Assembly: GCA_934661375.1 (NCBI GenBank)
Contig: CAKUJH010000033.1
Location: 1-37,481 of the forward strand
DNA from: an uncultured Victivallales bacterium
GTDB taxonomy: Bacteria; Verrucomicrobiota; Lentisphaeria; Victivallales; UBA1829
DNA: 37,481 nt
Direction: 5' to 3'
The notes under the pieces were generated by a model. That model did not search any database, was not told the DNA's origin, and was given only the letters and a program-made list of their open reading frames with translations. Numbering within the stretch: position 1 is the first letter of the stretch; every line of letters begins with the position of its first letter. Below are positions 1 to 8,474 of this stretch, one piece after another. Made by a program: the position numbers and the translations under genes.

Positions 1-85
1 AGTTTAGGAAACGTGAAAAAACAAAAAAAACGTGAAATCTGGGGTTCAGTCCCTTGAATTTTACATAACAGGAGCGGGGGTACAC

Positions 86-1441
86 ATGCTCGACAGCAAA
101 GATATTTTTGAAACACTGAACATGATCCGGGAAGAGTGTCTGGACGTGCGCACCATCACCATGGGCATTTCCCTGTATGACTGCCAGAGCGATGACGAAA
201 AGCGGCTCTGCGACAGAATTTACGATAAGATCATGCGTCATGCCATGGATCTGGTCAAGACAGGCGAAGACATTTCCAAGGAATACGGCATTCCGATCAT
301 CAACAAGCGCGTGTCGGTTACGCCCATCGCCCTGATGGCGGGCGGAATCAGCCGCAACGGAGCCATCCGCATAGCGCAGACTCTGGACAGGGCAGCACAT
401 GAACTGGGAATCAATTTCATCGGCGGATACAGCGCATTGGTGCAGAAAGGATTTTCCAACGGCAGCCGCACGCTGATTGAATCCATCCCCGAAGCCTTGT
501 CCCAGACCGAACTGGTCTGTTCATCCGTCAATGTGGCTTCCACCAAAGCCGGGATCAATATGGACGCCGTGGCGACCATGGCGCATGTCATTCGCCAGAC
601 AGCCGCGCTGACCCGCAGCCGTAATGCCATCGGTTGTGCCAAACTGGTGGTTTTTGCCAATGTGCCGGAAGACAATCCGTTCATGGCGGGGGCGTTTCAC
701 GGGGCAGGCGAGCCGGAAACCGTGATCAATGTCGGGGTTTCCGGTCCGGGTGTGGTCGCTTCCGCAATCCGCCGTGCCGGGGAAGACTGCGATCTTTCCG
801 AAATTGCTGAAACCATCAAGAAAACGGCATTCAAGATTACCCGCATGGGACAGCTGGTCGCGCAGCTGGCTTCGGATCGTCTGGGAGTTCCGTTTGGCAT
901 TGTCGACTTGTCGCTGGCACCGACTCCGGCGATTGGCGATTCCGTGGCTTATATTCTGGAATCCATCGGACTGGAAAAGTGCGGATGTCCGGGAACGACT
1001 GCCGCGCTTGCCATGCTCAACGACGCAGTGAAAAAAGGCGGCGTGATGGCGTCGTCGCATGTCGGCGGACTTTCCGGCGCGTTCATTCCGGTGTCGGAAG
1101 ATGCCGGCATGATAGAAGCCGCGCGGATCGGAGCGCTTTCCATTGAAAAACTGGAAGCGATGACGGCTGTCTGTTCTGTCGGGCTGGATATGATCGCCAT
1201 TCCGGAAGATACGGAGGAAGCGGTCATTGCCGGAATCATTGCCGATGAAATGGCGATTGGTGTGGTCAATACGAAAACCACGGCGGTGCGTCTGGTTCCG
1301 ATCGGAAAAGCGGGCGACATGGTTTCTTTCGGCGGTCTGCTGGGCGAGGCTCCGGTTATTCCGGTTTCCGGATATTCTCCGAAGAAAATGATTCGCCGCG
1401 GCGGACGTATCCCCGCTCCGATTCAGAGCCTGAAAAACTGA
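86..1441 (+). CDS. UPF0210 / DUF711 (PFL-like) family protein
   Basis: A 451-residue soluble protein recognisable as the DUF711/UPF0210 family, sometimes called PFL family because the fold resembles pyruvate formate-lyase. The biochemical role is unknown. The opening MLDSKDIFETLNMIREE and the DVRTITMGISLYDC stretch are typical, and the length matches the usual ~450 residues. The ATG at 86 is preferred because AGGAG lies at 70-74; an in-frame start at 32 would add 18 non-conserved residues without a good ribosome-binding site. In Firmicutes this family is often paired with a small ACT-domain protein (UPF0237) just upstream. That position is at the window edge, so the partner cannot be judged. 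A clear hairpin terminator follows. Confidence 0.85.
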   Translation: MLDSKDIFETLNMIREECLDVRTITMGISLYDCQSDDEKRLCDRIYDKIMRHAMDLVKTGEDISKEYGIPIINKRVSVTPIALMAGGISRNGAIRIAQTLDRAAHELGINFIGGYSALVQKGFSNGSRTLIESIPEALSQTELVCSSVNVASTKAGINMDAVATMAHVIRQTAALTRSRNAIGCAKLVVFANVPEDNPFMAGAFHGAGEPETVINVGVSGPGVVASAIRRAGEDCDLSEIAETIKKTAFKITRMGQLVAQLASDRLGVPFGIVDLSLAPTPAIGDSVAYILESIGLEKCGCPGTTAALAMLNDAVKKGGVMASSHVGGLSGAFIPVSEDAGMIEAARIGALSIEKLEAMTAVCSVGLDMIAIPEDTEEAVIAGIIADEMAIGVVNTKTTAVRLVPIGKAGDMVSFGGLLGEAPVIPVSGYSPKKMIRRGGRIPAPIQSLKN

Positions 1442-1461
1442 AATTCAGAGTGTTTTACCGC

Positions 1462-1498
1462 AAAAAAACGGCGCCTTTCCGGGAACGCCGTTTTTTTT
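1462..1498 (+). terminator. Rho-independent terminator after the UPF0210 gene
   Basis: AACGGCG and CGCCGTT form a perfect stem around a ~12-nt loop, followed by eight T. The A-tract on the other side means it may also serve the convergent cytidylate kinase-like gene. Confidence 0.85.
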
Positions 1499-1514
1499 AT
1501 GGTCCTCCGGAAAC

Positions 1515-2132
1515 TTACTTGTAGCAGGGAATAGTGCGGAAGAGTGCGGCGATACTCTGCGCGGCTTCCGCAACGGGAATTTCCGTCAGATTGATGCAGA
1601 GATCGTAATTGATTTTGTCGCCCCAGACCTGTCCGGTGAAGAAACGGTAATACGAAGCCCGGTTCTTATTGACTCTTTCGATTTCGCGCTTCATTTCCTT
1701 TTCCGTGATTTTTTCGGATTCCGGCGTACGCGCCATGCAGCGTTTGAGACGGCTTTCTTCCGAAGAATAGACAAAGATGCGGAACGGGTTCAGTTCGCGC
1801 AAAATGTAATCGGCGCAGCGTCCGACGATCACGCAGTCGGATTTTTCCGCCATTTCCCGGATGATTCCGCTTTGTTCCCGGTAAATGGCATAGTTCTGTT
1901 TCTGCATGGGATCCGCCAGCAGGAAACTGTGTCCGGCGGAAAGCGGGGGCAGCAGCAGGTTGGGGCGGCGTTCCAGGATGGACTGGACATATTTTTCCGC
2001 AAAGGAAGTGCGTTCGGCAATGCCCCGCACGATTTCCTGGTCATAATAAGCAAAATGCAGCAGTTCCGCCAGTTTTCTGCCCAGCTCTCTGCCGCCGCTT
2101 CCGAATTCACGTCCGATGGTGATGATTTTCAT
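1515..2132 (-). CDS. Cytidylate kinase-like family protein
   Basis: A 205-residue P-loop protein of the cytidylate kinase-like family (AAA_26 type). The N-terminus has the phosphate-binding loop in GREFGSGGRELGRKLAE, residues ~7-23, with the extra glycines typical of this group. A later VGRCADYILRE strand-helix and an arginine/lysine-rich lid (around SRLKRCMARTPESEKITEKE) fit a nucleotide kinase fold. It is not the housekeeping Cmk, since the NMP-binding segment differs, so the substrate is unknown. The ATG at 2132 has AAGGGG upstream, and a TTGACA/TATGGT promoter precedes it. It stands alone, convergent with the UPF0210 gene. Confidence 0.8.
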   Translation of the reverse strand: MKIITIGREFGSGGRELGRKLAELLHFAYYDQEIVRGIAERTSFAEKYVQSILERRPNLLLPPLSAGHSFLLADPMQKQNYAIYREQSGIIREMAEKSDCVIVGRCADYILRELNPFRIFVYSSEESRLKRCMARTPESEKITEKEMKREIERVNKNRASYYRFFTGQVWGDKINYDLCINLTEIPVAEAAQSIAALFRTIPCYK

Positions 2133-2169
2133 TCAAAACCCCTTTCTGTAATGCCTTGAATCTGCTTTT

Positions 2170-2198
2170 ACCATAACTTTCATTCTGCGATTTGTCAA
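2170..2198 (-). promoter_or_regulatory. Promoter for the cytidylate kinase-like gene
   Basis: On the minus strand, TTGACA (2198-2193) and TATGGT (2175-2170) are separated by 17 nt, giving a 5' leader of about 30 nt before the ATG at 2132. Confidence 0.6.
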
Positions 2199-2255
2199 GC
2201 GCAATATCTTACTTTTTCGCAAATCCGCCGGATAACGGAAAAATCTGCGGTCCGA

Positions 2256-2283
2256 TTGACTTCCGGCATTTTACTGATATATT
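2256..2283 (+). promoter_or_regulatory. Promoter for the PP2C-GT39/TPR operon
   Basis: TTGACT at 2256-2261 and TATATT at 2278-2283 are 16 nt apart, with TGA immediately before the -10 (extended -10). The start codon at 2317 lies ~34 nt downstream of the -10. Confidence 0.65.
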
Positions 2284-2316
2284 ACCGTTCAGACTGGTGT
2301 TCAACAAGAAGGGAAC

Positions 2317-3138
2317 ATGATGGAAAAACCTGCTGATGACGGATTTATGCGGAAAACGGCTGTCCGCCCCCGCTGTTTTGCGGATACGCCCGGTTGTCCC
2401 GAAGCCGCGGCGGATTCCTATACCGGACTGGTGCGGCGGCGGAATGAGGACAGTTTCCTGTATGCTTATGACCGCAGCGGACGCCGTCTGCTCGCCGCGG
2501 TTGCCGACGGTATCGGCGGAACCTGCAACGGCGACGTCGCCGGCAGTTTTTCCCTGCGGATGCTGGAACAGAAATGGCGCAGTTTTGTCATTCCCGAATC
2601 GAACCGGGAGGAAATCGTACGGCATTTTCTGCTGGACGCCGCGGCGGATTTGAATGAACGGATCCACGCGGTCAATAATCTGCCCGGCGGTTCCGGCTGC
2701 ATGGGGACCACTCTGGCCGCGGCCGTTTTTCTGGAAGAACTGGTGGTGGGAATCAACGCGGGGGACAGCCGGATGTACTGTATCCGGAACGGCCGGATCT
2801 CGCAGCTTTCCCGCGATCATCACCTTGCCGGCGAGCTGGTGCGGCGCGGCAAGATTTCACCTCGGGACGCCGCGCGCATACCCGGCGGCAATATGCTGAC
2901 GCAGGCCATCGGTCCCAACCGGACGGTTGAACCGTACTGCGTGGCTGCCGATCTGCATTCCGGAGATCAGTTCCTGCTTTGCACGGATGGTCTGACCGCA
3001 CATGTTTCTGATGCGGAAATACTGGAAACCGCCATGCGGGAATCATCCGCCGCCTCTGTGGTCAAATCGCTTTGCCATCTGACTTTCCGGCGCGGCGCCA
3101 GAGACAATACAACTGTTATATTCGTGAGGATTCCATGA
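2317..3138 (+). CDS. PP2C-type protein serine/threonine phosphatase
   Basis: A 273-residue cytoplasmic PPM/PP2C phosphatase of the Stp/PrpC type, which removes phosphate from Ser/Thr residues using two metal ions. Motifs in order: TGLVRRRNEDSFLY (metal-binding Asp), LLAAVADGIGG, GSGCMGTTLAAAV, VGINAGDSRMY, LSRDHHLAGELVRRG, LCTDGLTAHVSD, and the C-terminal ARDNTTVIFVRI. All the expected metal-binding aspartates are visible. About 30 non-conserved residues precede the domain. AAGGGAA precedes the ATG, and a second ATG follows directly at 2320. Its stop overlaps the start of the glycosyltransferase/TPR gene, so the two are translationally coupled. No Ser/Thr kinase is encoded nearby. Confidence 0.92.
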   Translation: MMEKPADDGFMRKTAVRPRCFADTPGCPEAAADSYTGLVRRRNEDSFLYAYDRSGRRLLAAVADGIGGTCNGDVAGSFSLRMLEQKWRSFVIPESNREEIVRHFLLDAAADLNERIHAVNNLPGGSGCMGTTLAAAVFLEELVVGINAGDSRMYCIRNGRISQLSRDHHLAGELVRRGKISPRDAARIPGGNMLTQAIGPNRTVEPYCVAADLHSGDQFLLCTDGLTAHVSDAEILETAMRESSAASVVKSLCHLTFRRGARDNTTVIFVRIP

Positions 3139-5144
3139 TGTCTTTTCTGAAAAAACCGCAGTTCCATTTTCTGCTGATTCTGCTGGCGGCTCTGCTGCTC
3201 CGTTTCCTGTATCTTGCCGATTTCGCACAGCTCCCTCTGCTGGGACAGGTGGTCGGTCCGGATGTTTCCGAATATTATGCGGAGGCGCAGCGGATACGCG
3301 CCGGAAACTGGCTGCCCGCGGACACTCTTTCCATACATGCGCCGCTGTATCCGTATGTCCTGGCGTTGTTTCTTTCGCTGACCGGCGGTGATCTGTTCCT
3401 GACCCGGCTGCTGCAAAGTTCCGTATTCTGTCTGCTGACTCTGCTGCCGCTTTTCCTGCTGCTGCGCCGGCAGACTGCCGGTTTGTCCTGCGGTTTGCGT
3501 TTCCTGCCGCAGACGGCATGTCTGCTGCTGGCACTGTACCCGCCGCTGGTGATTTACCAGTCGGAATTTTTCAGTGAAAACCTGATGCTTGTGCTGATGC
3601 TTTTTTCCTTGTGGAGTTTTACGCGTCATACCCCGGCGGCGGAACTGTATGCCGGAATTTTTGCCGGACTGGCGGTTCTGGCGCATCCGGGCTGTGTGTT
3701 CCTGATTCCGTTTGCCGGACTGTACGCCTGGTTCCGCCTCCGGTCCAACTGGAAAAAACGTCTGCTGAGAACTGCTCTTTTTACCGCGGGCGCGGCTCTG
3801 CTGATTCTCCCGGTCTGCATACGGAACAGCCGGCTGGCGGGCCATGCAGTGCTGATCCAGGGAAACAGCGGCCTCAATCTGTATCTGGGGAACAGCGCCG
3901 CCGCGACGGGAACCTGCTGGCTTCCGCCCGGCAGCCGCTGGGACAAAACACTGGATGCCGCCGGCTGTGGTGCGGCGCAGCAGGGAATTTCGCGGGATGC
4001 GTTTTTCCGGAACGAGGTGTTCCGCTATCTGACGCGTTTCCCCGCGGACTATGCCCGGAAACTGCTGAAGAAAGCCGCCATGTCCATCAGTGCCAGGGAG
4101 TTCACCACCTGGTCGGACGCCACGGCTCTGGGGGCGGTGTTCTGGCATAAGTATCTGTTCCACGGCTGGTTCATGTTCCTGCTGCTTCCGGGCGGACCGG
4201 TACTGCTGACCGGACTGTTCCGGCGGCGTTTCCGGCGGAACATGAGTCTGGAACTGCTGCTGTTTGTTTCCATTTTTGCCGGACAGATTTTTCTGCTGAC
4301 TTCGGGACGCTACCGGCTGCCGCTGATTGTGCCGCTGGCGGTTTTTGCCGGATACTTCCTGTGTGTGCCGAAACGTTTTCTCGGAAATACGCGTCAATGC
4401 GCTTACACGCTTGCCGCTCTGGTTTTCGTGTTCGGCGCGGGAACTTATCCTTACGCGATTCCGCGTCAGCCGGAACGTGAATACGCCCGGAGTCTGCTGG
4501 CTTCCGCTCAAATCAAAGCGGGCAATCCGAGGGCGGCTGTTGAATTGTATGCCGGTTCCGCTTCCGGTGATTTTTTCCCGGACCGCCGGCTTTCCATTCT
4601 CGGACAGGCATGGTATGAACTGGGTGATCTGAAACAGGCGGGGAAATATTTCCGTCAGTCGGTGAAAGATTTTCCCGGTCAGACGGAAGGATATCTGAAT
4701 TATGCGTCTGTCCTTTCCGCCTCCGGTCAGGATGCGGAAGCGGAAAAACTGCTGAAGGAGGCGTTGAAGCGTCCGGCAAAAACGGCAGCGCGCGCGGATC
4801 TGTTCTATAATCTGGGGGAAATCGCCCAGCGGAACGGACGTCTGAAACAGGCGGAGGAATGTTACGGGAATGCATTGAAACTGCAGCCGGCGCATTTCCG
4901 CGCGATGAACAATCTGGGTGCGGTACATCTGCGGCGGAATCAGCCGGAACAGGCTTTGCCGCTGTTTGAACGTGCTTCAAAACTGAATCCGGCGAATGTG
5001 CTGTTTCAGGTGAATCATGCGCTGGCACTGGCGATGTGCGGACGCGAACCGGAAGCGCGGCGGCTGGTTCAGGAAATTCTGCGCAGAGAACCTGATTGTC
5101 TGCAGGCACAGCGTCTGCTGAAAGCCCTGCCGCCGGAACGCTGA
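3138..5144 (+). CDS. GT39-like membrane glycosyltransferase fused to TPR repeats
   Basis: A 668-residue integral membrane protein. The N-terminal ~400 residues contain many hydrophobic helices, beginning FLLILLAALLLRFLYLADF, with an acidic GPDVSEYY loop after helix 1. This matches the ArnT/PMT-like GT39 family, which transfers a sugar from a polyprenyl-phosphate carrier. The C-terminal ~220 residues (from about AREYARSLLASAQIKAG) are tetratricopeptide repeats, for example YNLGEIAQRNGRLKQAEECYGNALKLQP and NNLGAVHLRRNQPEQALPLFERASKLNP. The start is ATG 3135 or ATG 3138; GAGGA at 3126-3130 favours 3138, and the gene overlaps the PP2C stop. The acceptor is unknown, and the TPRs may bind a partner protein. 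The pairing with a phosphatase suggests a regulated envelope glycosylation step, which is inference. Confidence 0.82.
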   Translation: MSFLKKPQFHFLLILLAALLLRFLYLADFAQLPLLGQVVGPDVSEYYAEAQRIRAGNWLPADTLSIHAPLYPYVLALFLSLTGGDLFLTRLLQSSVFCLLTLLPLFLLLRRQTAGLSCGLRFLPQTACLLLALYPPLVIYQSEFFSENLMLVLMLFSLWSFTRHTPAAELYAGIFAGLAVLAHPGCVFLIPFAGLYAWFRLRSNWKKRLLRTALFTAGAALLILPVCIRNSRLAGHAVLIQGNSGLNLYLGNSAAATGTCWLPPGSRWDKTLDAAGCGAAQQGISRDAFFRNEVFRYLTRFPADYARKLLKKAAMSISAREFTTWSDATALGAVFWHKYLFHGWFMFLLLPGGPVLLTGLFRRRFRRNMSLELLLFVSIFAGQIFLLTSGRYRLPLIVPLAVFAGYFLCVPKRFLGNTRQCAYTLAALVFVFGAGTYPYAIPRQPEREYARSLLASAQIKAGNPRAAVELYAGSASGDFFPDRRLSILGQAWYELGDLKQAGKYFRQSVKDFPGQTEGYLNYASVLSASGQDAEAEKLLKEALKRPAKTAARADLFYNLGEIAQRNGRLKQAEECYGNALKLQPAHFRAMNNLGAVHLRRNQPEQALPLFERASKLNPANVLFQVNHALALAMCGREPEARRLVQEILRREPDCLQAQRLLKALPPER

Positions 5145-5172
5145 ACTTCCTGCTGTCCGTTCAGCTGTTTTT
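5140..5172 (+). terminator. Candidate terminator after the GT39/TPR gene
   Basis: GCTGAAC (5140-5146) and GTTCAGC (5159-5165) form a stem with a 12-nt loop, followed by TGTTTTT. It straddles the 16-bp gap to the convergent ABC exporter gene. Confidence 0.5.
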
Positions 5173-6969
5173 CCATTTCCGCACGGCTTTGCGTTCCAGT
5201 TCGAGTGCGCGGGGATGCTGTTTGTAGAAAATGCTGTCCTGGCTGGTCCCGCTTTCGGCAGCCGCCTTGCGCTGCGTTTCATACAGGGTCCTGTAAGTTC
5301 CGCCTGCCGCCATCAGTTCTTCATGCGTGCCCTGCTGTTCGATTCTGCCGTCTTTCAGCACAACGATTTTGTCGGCGTTGCTGATGGTGGAAAGACGGTG
5401 GGCGATAATCAGGGTGGTGCGTCCTTCCATGAGGGAATCCAACGCCTGCTGAACCAGTTTTTCGGAAATGGTGTCCAGTGCGCTGGTTGCTTCGTCGAGC
5501 AGCAGAATGGCGGGGTTTTTCAGCACGGCGCGGGCAATGGCGATACGCTGTTTCTGTCCGCCGGAAAGGCTTGCGCCGTTTTCCCCGATGACCGTATTGT
5601 ATTTGTGCGGCAGTTTTTCCACAAATTCCTCGACGTTGGCGAGCCGTGCCGCCTGACGGATTTCCTCCATGGATGCATCTGGGCGGCCATACGCCAGATT
5701 GTCGTGAATGGTTCCGCTGAACAGGAACGGTTCCTGCAGAACCACACCGATATTGCTGCGGTAGGATTCCTGAGTGAATTCGCGGATGTCGCGACCGTCC
5801 ACGCGTATGGCTCCGTCCACAACGTCGTAAAAACGGAGCAGCAGGTTGCCGATCGTTGACTTTCCGCAGCCGGAGGGTCCGACCAGTGCCACTTTCTCGC
5901 CCGGCTGAATATCCAGCGAGAAATCACGGAGAACCGGTGCGTCGGCATATTTGAAGACCACATGGTCAAACTGGATATTCCCTTTGAATCTTCCGGCAAT
6001 CGCGGCGTTGGGAGCGTCCTTGATTTCCGGAATGACGCGCAGAATTTTCATGATGCGCTGCGCTCCGGCAAGTCCCTGCGATACCGAATTCATCTGTGCC
6101 GCCAGCGCGGCGATCGGTCCGACCTGTATGCCGATATAAGTGTAGAACGCCACAAAATCACCGACGGAGAAATCCTGTCCGACCATGACAATGCCGCAGC
6201 CGATAATGATCAGGTAGGTGAGGATGGTGAGCGATTCATAAATTCCGTGGCAGACATTGCCCTGCTGGTTCATTTTGACTGCAAGATCGACTGTCGGGCG
6301 CATACTGCTGAAAAAGTGACGGCATTCCGCGCGTTCCTTGGAGAAGGATTTCACCACGCGTATGCCGTTGATGGTTTCCGCAAGGTTGGCGGAAATTTCC
6401 GACATCTTTTCCTGGAGCAGGCGCGCGTTGGCGCGGATGTACCGGTTGAAAATGAAGAAGTTGAGAAAATGAATCGGCAGAGCAATCATGGCGACCAGCG
6501 CCAGTTTCCAGTTGATGAAGAAGACTGCAAAGGTAATGATGATCATGGTGAAAATCTGATCCACCATGCCGATGCAGAGAGTGATGAGCCCCTGCAGCAG
6601 AGATACATCGCTGATGATGTTGGAGATCAGTTTTCCTGTGCGGTATTCTTCGTAGAAACGCAGGGACAGGCTTTGCAGATGTTTGAAAATGCGCTGACGG
6701 ACGTCCAGCAGAATCCGGGTTACTGTATATGTTCCCAGAAATCCGGTAATCATGCGCATGGTGAAACGGATCGTGTAAACCGCAATCAGACTGACCGCCA
6801 GGAGAAAGAACAATCCCCAGTCTTTGGACGGCAGGACGCGGTCGATCACGATTTTCAGCACCAGCGGCATGGTCAATGCCAGACTTGAGAACATGATGGA
6901 GGTTACAGCCGAAAGGAAGAGCATCCGTCTGTACTGCTTCAGGAGCGCGGAAACCTTGAATTCCGTCAT
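5161..6969 (-). CDS. ABC transporter, fused permease and ATPase (MsbA-like)
   Basis: A 602-residue half-transporter of the type I exporter class (MsbA/LmrA-like), acting as a homodimer in the inner membrane. The first ~320 residues hold six predicted membrane helices. The C-terminal ATPase has Walker A GPSGCGKST, signature LSGGQKQRIAIARA, Walker B ILLLDEATSALD and the switch His in LIIAHRLSTI. About 50 residues follow the ATPase. The cargo is not determined by sequence; MsbA-type lipid export is the usual default for a solitary copy of this architecture. The ATG at 6969 is preceded by AAGGATC. It is monocistronic, convergent with the GT39/TPR gene and divergent from the FAD oxidoreductase. 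Confidence 0.9.
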   Translation of the reverse strand: MTEFKVSALLKQYRRMLFLSAVTSIMFSSLALTMPLVLKIVIDRVLPSKDWGLFFLLAVSLIAVYTIRFTMRMITGFLGTYTVTRILLDVRQRIFKHLQSLSLRFYEEYRTGKLISNIISDVSLLQGLITLCIGMVDQIFTMIIITFAVFFINWKLALVAMIALPIHFLNFFIFNRYIRANARLLQEKMSEISANLAETINGIRVVKSFSKERAECRHFFSSMRPTVDLAVKMNQQGNVCHGIYESLTILTYLIIIGCGIVMVGQDFSVGDFVAFYTYIGIQVGPIAALAAQMNSVSQGLAGAQRIMKILRVIPEIKDAPNAAIAGRFKGNIQFDHVVFKYADAPVLRDFSLDIQPGEKVALVGPSGCGKSTIGNLLLRFYDVVDGAIRVDGRDIREFTQESYRSNIGVVLQEPFLFSGTIHDNLAYGRPDASMEEIRQAARLANVEEFVEKLPHKYNTVIGENGASLSGGQKQRIAIARAVLKNPAILLLDEATSALDTISEKLVQQALDSLMEGRTTLIIAHRLSTISNADKIVVLKDGRIEQQGTHEELMAAGGTYRTLYETQRKAAAESGTSQDSIFYKQHPRALELERKAVRKWKNS

Positions 6970-7099
6970 CTTGGAGATCCTTTTGTTGGTTGGAACCGGA
7001 GAAAAGGGCTTTCTCCGTTAAGACAGGGTAAGATGTTACCAAAATCATTTATTTCAAGTGCCGGAAAGAAAAAAATCAGCTTTTTTTGCGGTTCGCATA

Positions 7100-7127
7100 T
7101 AGAAAATGCGGTATCTTATGCTAAAGT
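7100..7127 (+). promoter_or_regulatory. Candidate extended -10 promoter for the FAD oxidoreductase
   Basis: TAGAAA at 7100-7105 and TAAAGT at 7122-7127 are 16 nt apart, with TGC before the -10. The ATGCTAAAGT core recurs upstream of the alkaline phosphatase and amino-acid permease genes. Confidence 0.45.
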
Positions 7128-7157
7128 ATCGCAAACCAACATTTTAGGAGACAGCAA

Positions 7158-8399
7158 ATGGATTTCACGATGAAATATGATGTTGCAGTAATCGGCGGCG
7201 GTATCGCCGGTGCAGCTGCAGCATTGCAGGCTGCGCGGTCAGGCAAAAAAACGGTTCTGATTGAAAAAACGGTTCTGCTGGGCGGTCTCGCCACCAGCGG
7301 ACTGGTATATATTTATCTGCCGATCTGCGACGGAAACGGGCATCAGGCGTCTTACGGCATCACGGAAGAACTGTTGCGCAACAGTCTGCAATATGGTCCC
7401 GGCGATATTCCGGTCTGCTGGCCGAATGAAAAAAATGCGCCGGAAGCCAAACGTTTCTGCTGCCGTTTTTCCCCGGCGGCGTTCATGCTTTCTCTGGAGG
7501 AACTGCTGCTGAATGCCGGTGTTGAGCTTTGGCTGGATACTCTGGTATGCGATACGGAATGCACTGATTCCAGAATGACCGCTGTGGTGGTGGAAAACGA
7601 AAGCGGCCGCGGCAGAATCGAAGCCGGCTGTTTTGTGGATGCTTCCGGTTCCTGCATCCTGGCACGGCGCGCGGGTCTGCCCTGCCGGGCGGAGGATAAC
7701 TACCTGACCATCTGGGCTTTGGAATATGCACTGGGCATCAACGGTGATTTCGGGGAAAACCTGAATATGAAATTTTTCACCGCCGCCAGCCTGAACCCGC
7801 CGAATGAACTTATTATTCCGGCGGAACTGAAGACGCGGCTGTATCCCGGCATGACCGATGATGAGATCCGCAAAAAGAGCACTTTCAACGGATTGAGCGG
7901 CAAATCTGTTACCGAATTCGTGACCGAGGCTCACCGCGTTCTGCGTGAACAGTTCCGTCTGCATCAGGAAAAAGGCGTGTCCCGCAAAGACCGCTATCCG
8001 GTTAAACTGCCGCTGATGCCGCAATACCGTAAATCCTACTGTCTGGACGCTGAATATGTGCTGAAGGATGGAGAAAACAACCGCACCTTTGAAGACTCCA
8101 TCGGTATGATTCCCGACTGGCGGAAAGCCGGACCGGTCTGGGAAGTGCCGTACCGTTCTCTCTATACCCGGAAAATGGACGGACTCCTGGCAGCCGGACG
8201 CTGCACCGGCGCTGCCGGCGACGCCTGGGAAGTAACCCGCGTGATTCCGTCTGCCGGATTGACCGGACAGGTCGCGGGGCTTGCCGCTTCCATGGCGATT
8301 GATCAGCGGAAGGAAGTCTGGGAACTGGATACCGAAGAACTTCAGCAGAATCTGCGGAAATTGGGAGTCCGCATTCATCTGCCGGAAATCGGTCTGTAA
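7158..8399 (+). CDS. FAD-dependent oxidoreductase
   Basis: A 413-residue flavoprotein of the FAD_oxidored type. The dinucleotide-binding motif is at residues ~9-25 (VAVIGGGIAGAAAALQAA), followed by the acidic end of strand 2 at LIEK. Near the C-terminus, LLAAGRCTGAAGDAWEVTRVIPSAGLTGQVAG is the second FAD-contacting segment of this family. No signal peptide is visible. The reaction is unknown; relatives are common in polysaccharide-degrading gut bacteria, but no substrate can be assigned. AGGAG at 7146-7150 supports the ATG at 7158 over the in-frame ATG at 7170. The gene is monocistronic, with its own promoter and a strong terminator. Confidence 0.85.
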   Translation: MDFTMKYDVAVIGGGIAGAAAALQAARSGKKTVLIEKTVLLGGLATSGLVYIYLPICDGNGHQASYGITEELLRNSLQYGPGDIPVCWPNEKNAPEAKRFCCRFSPAAFMLSLEELLLNAGVELWLDTLVCDTECTDSRMTAVVVENESGRGRIEAGCFVDASGSCILARRAGLPCRAEDNYLTIWALEYALGINGDFGENLNMKFFTAASLNPPNELIIPAELKTRLYPGMTDDEIRKKSTFNGLSGKSVTEFVTEAHRVLREQFRLHQEKGVSRKDRYPVKLPLMPQYRKSYCLDAEYVLKDGENNRTFEDSIGMIPDWRKAGPVWEVPYRSLYTRKMDGLLAAGRCTGAAGDAWEVTRVIPSAGLTGQVAGLAASMAIDQRKEVWELDTEELQQNLRKLGVRIHLPEIGL

Positions 8400-8425
8400 G
8401 AATTTTTCCGGACAGAAATAAAAAC

Positions 8426-8462
8426 AGGGCAGGGACGCTGAATCTCTGCCCTTTCTTTTTTT
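8426..8462 (+). terminator. Rho-independent terminator after the FAD oxidoreductase
   Basis: AGGGCAG (8426-8432) pairs with CTGCCCT (8446-8452), followed by a T-rich tract. Confidence 0.85.
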
Positions 8463-8474
8463 CAGAATGCCGTT

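Noticed and set aside
1..85. RNA gene or promoter at the window start
   Set aside because: Only a ribosome-binding site is convincing; the A-rich stretch shows no defined -35/-10 pair or stable structure.
2967..4928. 653-codon open frame on the minus strand
   Set aside because: Antisense to the PP2C and GT39/TPR genes, low-complexity Arg/Gln-rich translation typical of the reverse strand of GC-rich genes, no ribosome-binding site.
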